From the NCBI GenBank assembly GCA_021819035.1, contig JAKASL010000001.1, forward strand, positions 434,001 through 498,000: DNA of 64,000 bases, read 5' to 3'. This document shows, piece after piece, positions 36,921-45,768 of this stretch (the first letter of the stretch is position 1; every line of letters begins with the position of its first letter). The translations under genes were made by a program, and so were the position numbers. Source of the DNA: an archaeon (GTDB taxonomy: Archaea; Thermoproteota; Nitrososphaeria; Nitrososphaerales; Gagatemarchaeaceae). The notes beneath the pieces were generated by a model that was given only the letters and a program-made list of their open reading frames with translations, ran no database searches and was not told the DNA's origin.

Positions 36921-38153
36921 ATGTCTTTCGGAAGAAACTCCTACGACTGGAGAATAGGGGTCAACATTGAGAGGATGAGGAAAGAGCGCCTCGAGCGCGC
37001 CAAGAAACAAATGAAAGAGAAGGATCTCGATGCGATGATCCTCCTCGACCTGGCGAACGTGAGATACACTACAAGCACCGCCACGCCGCCATGGATGATC
37101 CGTGTGCCCGGCTGGAGGTACGCCGTGGTCACACGAGACCAGATTCCACTGCTCTACGAGCACGGGGACATCAAGTACACCATGCTCGAAGAGGCTCCAT
37201 GGTTGGAGGGCAACATCAAGTCGGCCATCGTATGGCTGAGAGGCTCCACCGGAGTCTGGCCCGAGACCATCGCCAAGCGCTGGGCTGAAGACATCAAAGA
37301 AGAGATCAAAGCTAGGGGACAGCTCAACGGGCGGATCGGAATGGACGTCCACGACTTCTACGCGGTCCAAGGACTGAAGAGCGTCGGCATAACCCCGGTA
37401 GACGCCCAGACTGCCATGGTCGACGCCAGGAAGATCAAGACCGAGGACGAGATAGAGTGCCTAAGGATCGCCTGCGCCATATCCGAGGCTGTCTTCAACG
37501 AGGTCGCCAAACAGATCAGGCCAGGAGTAACGGAAAGGGAACTTGTCGGCTACGGGTCGAAGGTGGCCTGGGCCCTCGGAGCGGACGACAACATCGGTTT
37601 CACCGTCACCTCCGGGCACTACGGGTGGCCTAACTTCAAGTTCCATACCGACAGGATGGTGAGGCCCAACGAAGTCGTCAACTACGACATAGGAGGGCTC
37701 GCGTGGAACGGCTACTTGGCAGACTGGTACAGGGTCTTCAGCTGTGGACCGCCGAGCCAGAGAATGAAGGACTACTACAAGCGCACCTACGACTGGCTCT
37801 ACGCCGCAATCAGAAAGATCAAGCCGGGTGCCACGACGGACCAGCTCGCAGCGGAGTGGCCTGACTCCACCAAGGAGTGGGGCTACAAGAGCGAGTGGGA
37901 GGCCATCGCCAACCAATGGGGCCACGGCATCGGGCTGTCCCTGTACGAGCCTCCAAACGTGAGTAGGGCCTTCTCCTTCGAGTTCCCGCAGAAGATCGAG
38001 GAGAACATGACCTTCTCAGTGGAGACCCAGGACGGCAGGCCGCACGACGGTGGAACCCGTATCGAAGAAATGATCCGGGTGACCTCAGGAGGGTACGAGA
38101 TACTCTCCAAGTGGCCTTCCGACGAGATGACAGTCCTCCCCCTGACGAACTAG
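36921..38153 (+). CDS. M24 family metallopeptidase (Xaa-Pro dipeptidase/creatinase-like)
   Basis: The 410-residue product has a creatinase-like N-terminal domain (residues 1-170) and a pita-bread catalytic domain. The metal ligands are visible as NYDIGG and YLADWYRVF (Asp residues), GHGIGLSLYEPP (His), SVETQD (Glu) and GTRIEEMI (Glu). It could be a proline peptidase or a creatinase-like amidinohydrolase. Its place in a purine or N-compound cluster makes the latter worth testing. Confidence 0.87.
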   Translation: MSFGRNSYDWRIGVNIERMRKERLERAKKQMKEKDLDAMILLDLANVRYTTSTATPPWMIRVPGWRYAVVTRDQIPLLYEHGDIKYTMLEEAPWLEGNIKSAIVWLRGSTGVWPETIAKRWAEDIKEEIKARGQLNGRIGMDVHDFYAVQGLKSVGITPVDAQTAMVDARKIKTEDEIECLRIACAISEAVFNEVAKQIRPGVTERELVGYGSKVAWALGADDNIGFTVTSGHYGWPNFKFHTDRMVRPNEVVNYDIGGLAWNGYLADWYRVFSCGPPSQRMKDYYKRTYDWLYAAIRKIKPGATTDQLAAEWPDSTKEWGYKSEWEAIANQWGHGIGLSLYEPPNVSRAFSFEFPQKIEENMTFSVETQDGRPHDGGTRIEEMIRVTSGGYEILSKWPSDEMTVLPLTN

Positions 38154-38275
38154 AATCGACGGAGAGAGAGCACGGCGGCCGCCTCACGCGGGCCGACCGC
38201 CGCGCAACCGGTTTTTGACAACCGAATATTGTCCTATCATTTATAGACCGGCCCCCAAGCACCGAACAACAGAGT

Positions 38276-38716
38276 TTGTCGGACAAAGATTCCGTCGAAG
38301 AAGTCATGAGCAAAACTGTCCGGACTGTCGACTCCACCGGGACCGTGGGCCTGGCCCTTGAGGTGATGGCGAACTACGACATCGGTTCGGTGGTCGTTGT
38401 CGATGGGAAGAAGCCTGTGGGAATTGTCACCGAGCGCGACTTCGCAAGGAAGTACGCCAAGGACAAGTCGGTGGACATGGGGCTGAAGATTGGAGAAATC
38501 TCCTCCAAGCCCGTAATCTGCGTGAGCCCCGACACCAAGGTCTGGGACGCTCTGGACCTAATGGTCAATAAGAAGATCAGACAGCTCCCGGTGGTGAAAG
38601 ACGGGCTGCTGGTGGGCATTACCACGGAGCGTGATATCTTCAAGTGGATAGTCCGAGTAATTCATTCGCCCAACATGCCTAGCGACCTGCAGAAGGCCAT
38701 CGAACAGAATCTCTGA
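38276..38716 (+). CDS. Stand-alone CBS domain pair protein
   Basis: The 146-residue product has two CBS motifs (about 8-65 and 75-135), each with the VGIVTERDFARK or VGITTERDIFKW signature. Such proteins bind AMP, ATP or SAM and regulate partner enzymes. The TTG start keeps the first CBS strand (VEEVMSK); an ATG at 38306 would cut it. A TTTATAG TATA box lies near 38240. Confidence 0.88.
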   Translation: MSDKDSVEEVMSKTVRTVDSTGTVGLALEVMANYDIGSVVVVDGKKPVGIVTERDFARKYAKDKSVDMGLKIGEISSKPVICVSPDTKVWDALDLMVNKKIRQLPVVKDGLLVGITTERDIFKWIVRVIHSPNMPSDLQKAIEQNL

Positions 38717-38774
38717 GACAAGGCACTGACTGAACGATTACAGTTTAATTCCTCCATCCCCCAGCGAGCCATCC

Positions 38775-40619
38775 ATGGGCCCATCGGTGGGACCTGGCTT
38801 CAGGGGGCGCAAACCCTCGACGAACCTCGTCAACGATGGATTCAACGAAGTCCGCGAACGCCACCGGCTGGTCGACCTGCTGGAGTCTGGCAGGTTGAGG
38901 GCTGACCTTGTCATCAAGGGCGGGAAGCTCGTCAATGTCCATTCCTCAGAGATCTACGAAGCAGATGTCGCGTTGTCTGGGACAAGGATTGCGGTGGTGG
39001 GAGAGGACGCGAAAGAGTTCACTTCCTCGAAGACCAAGGTCGTGAACGCGGAGGGGGCTTTCCTCTCTCCGGGCCTCATTGATGTGCACTACCACGTGGC
39101 AGGCACCTACCTGACCATGACAAATCTTGCCATGAGCCTGCTGGCAAGAGGGACCACAGCCATCGCCTCGGATTTCTACGAATACGGCGCGGTGGCCGGA
39201 CCCAGGGCCATCGAGGCGGGTCTGGCAGAGGCGCTCAGGACGCCGCTGAAGGTCCTGTTCAATGTCCCGCTCTTGGCCTACATACAGAACGACCCATTCG
39301 GCAACAGCGGCATGGTCAAGCCGGAAGACCTGATGGAGATGCTCGACTGGGACGCAGCCGTAGCCCTGGGGGAAGTGCAGCCTGAGACAGGCTCAAACCC
39401 TCACGTCAGGTCCCTGATTGAGAAGACGGTCAAGTTGAGGAAGACGGTCGTGGGCCACTACGTCGGCTTCCACGAGATCGGCGTTGCATCATGGCTCTCC
39501 CTCGGCGCCACCTCCGACCACGAATCGGTCAACTCTGAAGAAGCTTTGCAAAAGGTGAGGAGCGGAGTCAGAATCGTAGCAAGGGAAGGCTCGGCCGCGG
39601 TGGACCTGAGGAACGTGCTGCGGGCGGTAACCGAGCATGGCCTGGACCCAAGGAGGTTCATGTTCTGCACAGACGAGGTCGACCCTCTTGAGTTGAAAAC
39701 CCTCGGCCACATGGACTACAAGGTGCGGAAGGCCATCGGAATGGGAGTCCCACCCATCTCGGCCGTGCAGATGGCGACCATCAACGCCGCAGAATACTAC
39801 AGGGTCGACAACGACATCGGCAGCATATCGGCAGGAAAGATCGCAGATATCATGATTGTCAAGGACCTGCGGGACTTCAGGGCACACGCAGTCGTAGCCA
39901 ACGGCAAGCTTGTGGCCGAGCGGGGGAAGTACATCATGCGGCTGCCGCAGCCTAGGTTCCCCAAGTTCATGAGGAGGACGATACACCTCAGACCTGCGCT
40001 CGAAGGAACTGATTTCGCAGTCCGTACCAGAAACGCGAAGGCCACCCAGGTCAAGATTAACGTCATCAAGGCCTATGAGGGGAGTCTGATTTCTGGACGC
40101 GGGGTGGCAACCCTCGACGTTGACAGAGGAGTCGTCGTCCCCGACCCGAAGAAGGACGTCCTCAAGGTCAGCGTAATTGACAGGTACGGCTCGAACCAGA
40201 TCGGAAGTGGCTTCATGAACGGATTCGAACTCCTTCAGGGCGCCGTGGCCGAATCCTTCGCACCAGTCCCCGAGTATCTGGTGGCCATCGGCTGTTCCGA
40301 CGACGAAGTGGCGTTCGCGGTCAACAAGGTCAGGGACATGCAAGGCGGTTTCGTGGTCTCAGTTAACCGGACGGTGATCGCAGATTTTCACCTCCCCGTC
40401 CTGGGTCTGATTTCTGAGGACCCGCTCGACAAGGTCACGGACACTCTCCAGAGGGCGACCGACGCCTTCCGGAGACTCGGTTGCAGGTTCAAGTCTCCAT
40501 TCCTATCTCTGATGTTCATGACGTATCCGTTAATCCCGACTCTGAAGATCACGCAGGCGGGTCTCGTGGACGTCGAGCTGATGAAATACGTTGATGTCGT
40601 CGTCGACGACGAAGAGTGA
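38775..40619 (+). CDS. Adenine deaminase-like amidohydrolase
   Basis: The 614-residue product follows adenine deaminase order. An N-terminal barrel strand leads to IDVHYHVAGTYLT (metal His-x-His). ARGTTAIASDFYE, a bridging Glu region, GHYVGF, GATSDHESVNSEEAL and VREGSAAVDL-like segments follow, then TDEVDP (catalytic Asp) and a C-terminal AdeC-like domain with a conserved HLPVLGLIS. The DPHE segment of classical AdeC reads DFYE, so the substrate may be a different aminopurine or pyrimidine. It precedes the second molybdenum hydroxylase by 60 bp. Confidence 0.82.
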   Translation: MGPSVGPGFRGRKPSTNLVNDGFNEVRERHRLVDLLESGRLRADLVIKGGKLVNVHSSEIYEADVALSGTRIAVVGEDAKEFTSSKTKVVNAEGAFLSPGLIDVHYHVAGTYLTMTNLAMSLLARGTTAIASDFYEYGAVAGPRAIEAGLAEALRTPLKVLFNVPLLAYIQNDPFGNSGMVKPEDLMEMLDWDAAVALGEVQPETGSNPHVRSLIEKTVKLRKTVVGHYVGFHEIGVASWLSLGATSDHESVNSEEALQKVRSGVRIVAREGSAAVDLRNVLRAVTEHGLDPRRFMFCTDEVDPLELKTLGHMDYKVRKAIGMGVPPISAVQMATINAAEYYRVDNDIGSISAGKIADIMIVKDLRDFRAHAVVANGKLVAERGKYIMRLPQPRFPKFMRRTIHLRPALEGTDFAVRTRNAKATQVKINVIKAYEGSLISGRGVATLDVDRGVVVPDPKKDVLKVSVIDRYGSNQIGSGFMNGFELLQGAVAESFAPVPEYLVAIGCSDDEVAFAVNKVRDMQGGFVVSVNRTVIADFHLPVLGLISEDPLDKVTDTLQRATDAFRRLGCRFKSPFLSLMFMTYPLIPTLKITQAGLVDVELMKYVDVVVDDEE

Positions 40620-40678
40620 TTACAATCTTCGGAATTTGCGACAAGGCTTAAATCGGTTTCAAACCTCCGAATTCTTCA

Positions 40679-41581
40679 ATGCCTAGGGTATACGTCAAAC
40701 CCTACTCGGAATTCAGACCTGACGAGTACATCAGAGCGAAGAGCAAGGAGGAGGTGGTGTCTCTGCTCAAGCAGTACGGCGAAGCGGCCCGGGTCGTCGG
40801 GGCAGGAATCACAATTCACGAAATGGGCGTACTCGGGTTTCTCCCTCAGGTCAAGAAACTGATTGATGTCAGGGCCGTCGGCCTGGATTACGTCGCGGTG
40901 ACCGGCAAGTGGATCAAGGTCGGAGGCTCGACAACCGTGGGCAACATGGGCGACCACGAAATCTTCAGGAACCAACCAATTTATCAGACGGTGTCAGAGG
41001 CAGCCGACTCATTCCCACTTCAGGTGGCGAATGCGGCGACCATAGCCGGGAACATATGCTCGGCGGTCCCCATCGTAAGCATGCCCCCTGTGCTGATGAC
41101 GCTCGACGCGCAGGTCGTACTTCTCGGCAGCTCGGGAGAGCGAATACTCCCTGTCGATAGTTTGTACGAAGACTACTTGATCACCAAGATGAAGCCCGAC
41201 GAGTTCCTGACAGAAGTCCAGATTCCCCTCCGTGATGGCAAAGGCGCTTCGGTCTACGTGGCAGAGAAGACCGTGGCCGCCGACTACCCCACTGTCAGCC
41301 TGTCGGCTTCGGTGTTTCTGGATGATGGGGGTAAGGTCAAGGACTGCAGGATAGCAATGGGTTCAGTTGGGAGGACCGCAAGGAGGCTCCCAGAAGCTGA
41401 GAAGACTCTACGCGGCGCAAAGATGGAGGCACAATCCTACGCAAGAGCAGGCGAGGCAGCGGCGAAGGAGATCGATCCCTCGGCCGACCTCCGTGCGTCG
41501 CACGAGTACCGGCGCATCCTGACAAGGTATCTGACCAAGAAGGCCTTGGGAAGGGTGGCGGAGAAGCTGGGAGTGAAATGA
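40679..41581 (+). CDS. Molybdenum hydroxylase FAD-binding subunit (set 2)
   Basis: The 300-residue product has the FAD motifs VVGAGITIHEMGV and NAATIAGNICSAVPIVSMPP, plus the C-terminal FAD subdomain. It is the first of three overlapping genes (FAD, Fe-S, Mo), an order found in xanthine dehydrogenase and hydroxybenzoyl-CoA reductase types. Its stop overlaps the next ATG by 4 bp. A GCTTAAATC box lies about 30 bp upstream. Confidence 0.92.
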   Translation: MPRVYVKPYSEFRPDEYIRAKSKEEVVSLLKQYGEAARVVGAGITIHEMGVLGFLPQVKKLIDVRAVGLDYVAVTGKWIKVGGSTTVGNMGDHEIFRNQPIYQTVSEAADSFPLQVANAATIAGNICSAVPIVSMPPVLMTLDAQVVLLGSSGERILPVDSLYEDYLITKMKPDEFLTEVQIPLRDGKGASVYVAEKTVAADYPTVSLSASVFLDDGGKVKDCRIAMGSVGRTARRLPEAEKTLRGAKMEAQSYARAGEAAAKEIDPSADLRASHEYRRILTRYLTKKALGRVAEKLGVK

Positions 41582-42045
41582 ACACGGACCTGGAAATGAC
41601 GGTCAACGGCTTCAAGACGATCCTGAAGGCGGAGCCATACGAGAATCTCCGTGACCTGCTGAGGAAGAGCGGGTATACCAGCGTGAAGAAGGGGTGCGAC
41701 GTGGGTGGGTGTGGGGCCTGCACGGTCCTCGCCAACGACAAGCCGGTGTACTCCTGCTGCGTCCTGGCTGCCTGGGCCGACGGCAAGACCATCGTCACCC
41801 TTGAGGGGCTAGCCAAGGACGGCAAGCTCGACCCGATTCAGAGGACCTTCATGGAGAAGGGAGCGGCGCAGTGCGGATTCTGCACGCCTGGGTTCATCAT
41901 GGTCAGCAAATACGTCGTGGAACACAAGCCGAACGCGACGGAGGCTGAGGTCAGGAAGGCCCTGGGAGGAAACCTCTGCAGGTGCACAGGCTATGTCAAG
42001 ATTGTCGAAGCGGTTATGGCGGCCAAGGAGCAGGGGTTGAAATGA
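41578..42045 (+). CDS. Molybdenum hydroxylase [2Fe-2S] subunit (set 2)
   Basis: The 155-residue product has CDVGGCGACTVL plus a later Cys for the first cluster, and CGFCTPGF and CRCTGY for the second. It transfers electrons between the molybdenum and FAD subunits. It overlaps both neighbours by 4 bp. Confidence 0.94.
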   Translation: MNTDLEMTVNGFKTILKAEPYENLRDLLRKSGYTSVKKGCDVGGCGACTVLANDKPVYSCCVLAAWADGKTIVTLEGLAKDGKLDPIQRTFMEKGAAQCGFCTPGFIMVSKYVVEHKPNATEAEVRKALGGNLCRCTGYVKIVEAVMAAKEQGLK

Positions 42046-44420
42046 GCCAGGTAACAATAGAGAAGATAGCTGAGACTGTAGTCGGCAAGCGTCTGCCTAA
42101 GATCGATGCCAGGGCCAAGGTGACCGGGGAGGCCGAATACGGCCTCGACATCCATCTTCCAGGTCAGCTTGTTGGAAAGATCCTCCGCAGCCCCTTCCAA
42201 CACGCGAAGATTCTGAAGGTCAACACAGCGAAAGCCCGGGCTCTTCCGGGTGTGAGAGCTGTGCTTACCGGAGAGGACATCCCGGTAAGATACACCTTCA
42301 ACTTCGCTGAATTCGAGGACGGACGGAAGGTGCCTCCAGAGAAGGGCGGTGAATCAGCGCTGAGAGGTCTGATGCCTCCGCCGAGGGCTGACAAACATCC
42401 TCTGGCAAGAGGGAAGGTCAGGTTCGTGGGAGACGAGATTGCTGCGGTCGCAGCGGTCGACGAGGACACGGCGATCAGGGCCCTGTCGCTCATCGAGGTA
42501 GAATACGAGACCCTTCCTGCCGTAACAGAGATAGACGAGGCCGTTAAGCCCAAGGCGCCTCTAGTGCATGACGAGATCGAAGACAACCTTGCCGCTCACC
42601 TCCACGGGACGTGGGGCGACTTCGACAGAGCCCTCAAGGAATCTGACCACGTCTTCGAGGACACCTTCAGCACGCAGCACCAGCACCAAGCGTGCATGGA
42701 GACCCACGGCTGCGTGTGCAAATGGGACTCCGAAGGGAACCTGACGGTTTGGTCTGGGGTCCAGACCCCTCATACCATCAGGCTCGAGCTGGCCAAGGTC
42801 CTCGATATGCCCGAGAGCAAGATTAGGCTGATCTCCAAGTGGGTCGGAGGTGCGTTCGGCTCTAAGAACGAACTGGAGCCGTTCATGATTATCTGCTCCC
42901 AGCTCTCGAAGGTCGCCCGCGCTCCGGTCAGCCTGATACTGTCCAGAGAAGAGGAGTTCATGGCGACAGGCTGCCGCCACCCGTACAGGGTGACCATCAA
43001 GACAGGCCTGAAGAAGTCAGGTGAGATAATGGCCAGGGAAGTGAAAATCCTCGTAGACAAGGGGGCCTACATGTGCCAGGGAGCCGCAGTCGCGTTCTTC
43101 GCCATCTGTTATCCGTCCGCCAGCCTGTACAGACCCAAGGCCGTCAAGTTCGACGCGAAGCTGGTCTACACCAACAAGCAGCCGCCGTCAGCTTACAGGG
43201 GCTTCGGTAACCCCCAGGCGTCCTTCGCCATCGAGTCCCAAATGGACATGATTGCTGAGAGGCTCGGCCTTGACCCGGTCAAGCTTCGTCTCCTTAATGC
43301 CAACAGGCCTGGTGACACGACTGCGCACGGCTGGAGGATGCCCCAGAGCACAGCCCTCACCGAGTGCATCGAGAAGGCCACCGAGGCAATCGGCTGGTAC
43401 GAGAAGAAGCAACACCCGGTGCCGAACAGGGGCTTGGGCCTCGCATGCCTGATACACAGCACGGGGGAGAGAGGGGCCTACGGCAACATCGAAGGTTCGT
43501 CATGCACACTCAAGGTTAACGACGACGGGAGTGTCACGATATTCGCAGGCTCCCAAGATCTGGGGACAGGGGCCTGGACGATTCTCGCGCAGATCTGCGC
43601 AGATGCATTGGGGGCGAAATTCGAAGAGATCAGGGTCGTGGCTGGTGACACTGACCTGCCTGCCTTCGACCTCGGCGCCTATGCCAGCAGGTCAACTTTC
43701 ACTGGGGGCAACGCAGTCTGCATAGCCGCGGAGAAGATGAAGGAAGACATCTTCTCACTGGCTTCGGAGCTGCTCAACCTGCCAGCTGAAGATCTCGGCA
43801 TCAGCAACTCTGTCGTCTTCTCAAAGAGCGACCCTGACATCAAGGTCTCCCTCCGCGAGGTCGCCAAGTACGCTTACTACGGCGCTGGGAAGCCGAAGAA
43901 CCTGATTACAGTCGGAATCTACGACACCCCATCGACCCTCATCGACACGAAGACCGGGATGTGGAAAGAGCCCGGCCCCAGCATCGCCTACACCTTCGCC
44001 TGCCACGCGGTCGAGGTCGAGGTCAACCCAGAGACTGGCAAAGTCAAGATCATCAACCTTGTCGCGGCCCACGATGTGGGTAGGGTCATCAACCCTACGA
44101 CCGCAGAGGGACAGATCGAGGGCGCCGCCCTCCACGGCTTGGGCCTCGCCCTGTGGGAGGACGTGCGAATCGAGAAGGGGGTCACCTTGGTCAAGGACTT
44201 CCGAGACTACTTCATCCTGAGGACCCCTGACATGCCCCCGGTCAAAGTAATCTTCGTCGAGAAGAAAGACCCCAACGGGCCTTTCGGGGCGAAGGGGATC
44301 GCCGAGGCGGCCCTGGTCCCTGTTGCGCCTGCGGTCGCCAACGCCATCGCCGACGCTGTCAAGGCCAGGGTCACTTCCCTGCCGATGACCCCAGAGAAAG
44401 TGCTAAAGGCAATCAAGTAG
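42042..44420 (+). CDS. Molybdenum hydroxylase catalytic subunit, xanthine dehydrogenase-like (set 2)
   Basis: The 792-residue product has full-length XdhB/CoxL domain order: KVTGEAEYGLDI near the start, GGAFGSKNELEP, AYRGFGNPQA in the Moco loop and the active-site Glu in GAKGIAEAAL near the C-terminus. The AYRGFG loop is that of xanthine dehydrogenases and related N-heterocycle hydroxylases, not CO dehydrogenase. The ATG at 42042 overlaps the previous stop. Neighbours suggest a purine or similar substrate. Confidence 0.93.
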   Translation: MSQVTIEKIAETVVGKRLPKIDARAKVTGEAEYGLDIHLPGQLVGKILRSPFQHAKILKVNTAKARALPGVRAVLTGEDIPVRYTFNFAEFEDGRKVPPEKGGESALRGLMPPPRADKHPLARGKVRFVGDEIAAVAAVDEDTAIRALSLIEVEYETLPAVTEIDEAVKPKAPLVHDEIEDNLAAHLHGTWGDFDRALKESDHVFEDTFSTQHQHQACMETHGCVCKWDSEGNLTVWSGVQTPHTIRLELAKVLDMPESKIRLISKWVGGAFGSKNELEPFMIICSQLSKVARAPVSLILSREEEFMATGCRHPYRVTIKTGLKKSGEIMAREVKILVDKGAYMCQGAAVAFFAICYPSASLYRPKAVKFDAKLVYTNKQPPSAYRGFGNPQASFAIESQMDMIAERLGLDPVKLRLLNANRPGDTTAHGWRMPQSTALTECIEKATEAIGWYEKKQHPVPNRGLGLACLIHSTGERGAYGNIEGSSCTLKVNDDGSVTIFAGSQDLGTGAWTILAQICADALGAKFEEIRVVAGDTDLPAFDLGAYASRSTFTGGNAVCIAAEKMKEDIFSLASELLNLPAEDLGISNSVVFSKSDPDIKVSLREVAKYAYYGAGKPKNLITVGIYDTPSTLIDTKTGMWKEPGPSIAYTFACHAVEVEVNPETGKVKIINLVAAHDVGRVINPTTAEGQIEGAALHGLGLALWEDVRIEKGVTLVKDFRDYFILRTPDMPPVKVIFVEKKDPNGPFGAKGIAEAALVPVAPAVANAIADAVKARVTSLPMTPEKVLKAIK

Positions 44421-44438
44421 GCGGCGAGTCAGCTCCAA

Positions 44439-44822
44439 TTGGCAGCCATCGGGCTTGAACGGGCGCTTAAGATGTTCGTGATGCTCGCCAACCGGAGGAA
44501 GGACCTCAACGAGTTGATGCCCGACAACACCACCATCCAGTTCGAGATCGACGACGGCAGGGAGTTCTTCCTCGACTTTGGTGGCGGCAAGCTCTCCGTG
44601 CATGACGGGAGGAAGGAATCCCCGACCGCGACGATAAGATCCGACAGCGAGTCGTTCATCCAGATCATGAAAGGAGAGCTGAAGCAGGACGAGGCCTTCT
44701 TCATGAGGAAGGTTGAGGTGTCTGGGCCTATTACCTACCTGGTGCGGCTAAACAAGATGTCCCAGCAGATTGTCAACAGCGGCGGACTCTTTACGAAGTT
44801 CATGCTGAGGTTTGTAGGCTAG
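44439..44822 (+). CDS. SCP2-like lipid-binding domain protein
   Basis: The 127-residue product has the SCP2 fold pattern: an N-terminal helix, strands with IQFEIDDGREFFLDFGGGKLSV, then SPTATIRSDSESFIQIMKGEL and a final helical part. SCP2 domains bind hydrophobic ligands. It begins with TTG 18 bp after the hydroxylase gene. Confidence 0.75.
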   Translation: MAAIGLERALKMFVMLANRRKDLNELMPDNTTIQFEIDDGREFFLDFGGGKLSVHDGRKESPTATIRSDSESFIQIMKGELKQDEAFFMRKVEVSGPITYLVRLNKMSQQIVNSGGLFTKFMLRFVG

Positions 44823-44860
44823 AACACTTTTTAGCATCTCAGGAACTCGCCCTTTCATCT

Positions 44861-45694
44861 TTGTCACTCGAGCGCAGCCCAGTCAAGATTCCGGCCGAGC
44901 AGTTGCTCGCCGAATCGATTTCAATCGTCGAGGCCGCCAAGGAGAAAGACGTCATCCTCAGGATAATGGGAGGCCTGGCAATCTACGCCCATTCGGCCGA
45001 AAGCGAGGAGTGCAAGAAGCTGCAACTCTCCCTGGGGAGGCTCGGGGAGAACAAGCCTCCCTTCACCGACTTGGATCTAATAGGGTACAACAAACAGTGG
45101 AAACAGATCCGGGACATTCTTGAGAAAGGATGCGGCCTCAAACCGGACAGAATGGTCAACGCTTTGTTCGGGGACAGGAGGCTTGTCTACTTCCATCCGA
45201 AGTCGCGATTTCCGATAGACGTATTCTTCGAGACACTGGAGTTCAGCCACATCCTGAGGTTCGGAGACTACCCAGGGCACGCCCGGCTCCAGCTTGACTA
45301 CCCTACTCTGACCCTCGCAGATTTAGTCTTGGAAAAGTTGCAGATTCACCAGATCAACAGGAAAGATCTCATCGATCTGATGGTCCTCTTTTTGGGTCAC
45401 GATGTAGCCCAGGGAGCGCAGCCAAACGCGGTCGACGCGAAGTATATCGCAGCCGTACTTGCGGACGACTGGGGTTTCTGGTACGATGCTACAAACAACC
45501 TCTCCCATCTGATGAATCTGGGCCCGAGCCTGGTGCAGGGGAACAAGCTGAGCCCCGAACAGTGGGAGACGATAGGCCGGAAGGTCAACGCACTGACAAG
45601 CGCCATCGAAGCTGAGCAGAAGACACCCGACTGGAAGATCAGGGCCGCGCTAGGGACTTCAAAGCCTTGGTACCGCGAAGTCGACGACCTCTAG
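44861..45694 (+). CDS. Nucleotidyltransferase-fold protein
   Basis: The 277-residue product resembles uncharacterised nucleotidyltransferases. It has a GGLAIYAHS helix, a catalytic-type FTDLDLIG (two Asp) and IDVFFE as third acidic position, followed by a helical C-terminal half. This is the AbiEii/MNT-like arrangement, but no toxin or antitoxin partner is seen. Its substrate is unknown. TTG start. Confidence 0.62.
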   Translation: MSLERSPVKIPAEQLLAESISIVEAAKEKDVILRIMGGLAIYAHSAESEECKKLQLSLGRLGENKPPFTDLDLIGYNKQWKQIRDILEKGCGLKPDRMVNALFGDRRLVYFHPKSRFPIDVFFETLEFSHILRFGDYPGHARLQLDYPTLTLADLVLEKLQIHQINRKDLIDLMVLFLGHDVAQGAQPNAVDAKYIAAVLADDWGFWYDATNNLSHLMNLGPSLVQGNKLSPEQWETIGRKVNALTSAIEAEQKTPDWKIRAALGTSKPWYREVDDL

Positions 45695-45768
45695 ATAAGC
45701 GTAGAGAGTAGTTCTCGCCGAGACATCGAGCCGGGATAAAGGCTTAAGTCCTTAAACCCTGAAATGGT

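Noticed and set aside
44861-45694. AbiEii-type toxin of a toxin-antitoxin pair
   Set aside because: The fold motifs fit a nucleotidyltransferase, but no AbiEi-like antitoxin is adjacent; neighbours are metabolic genes.
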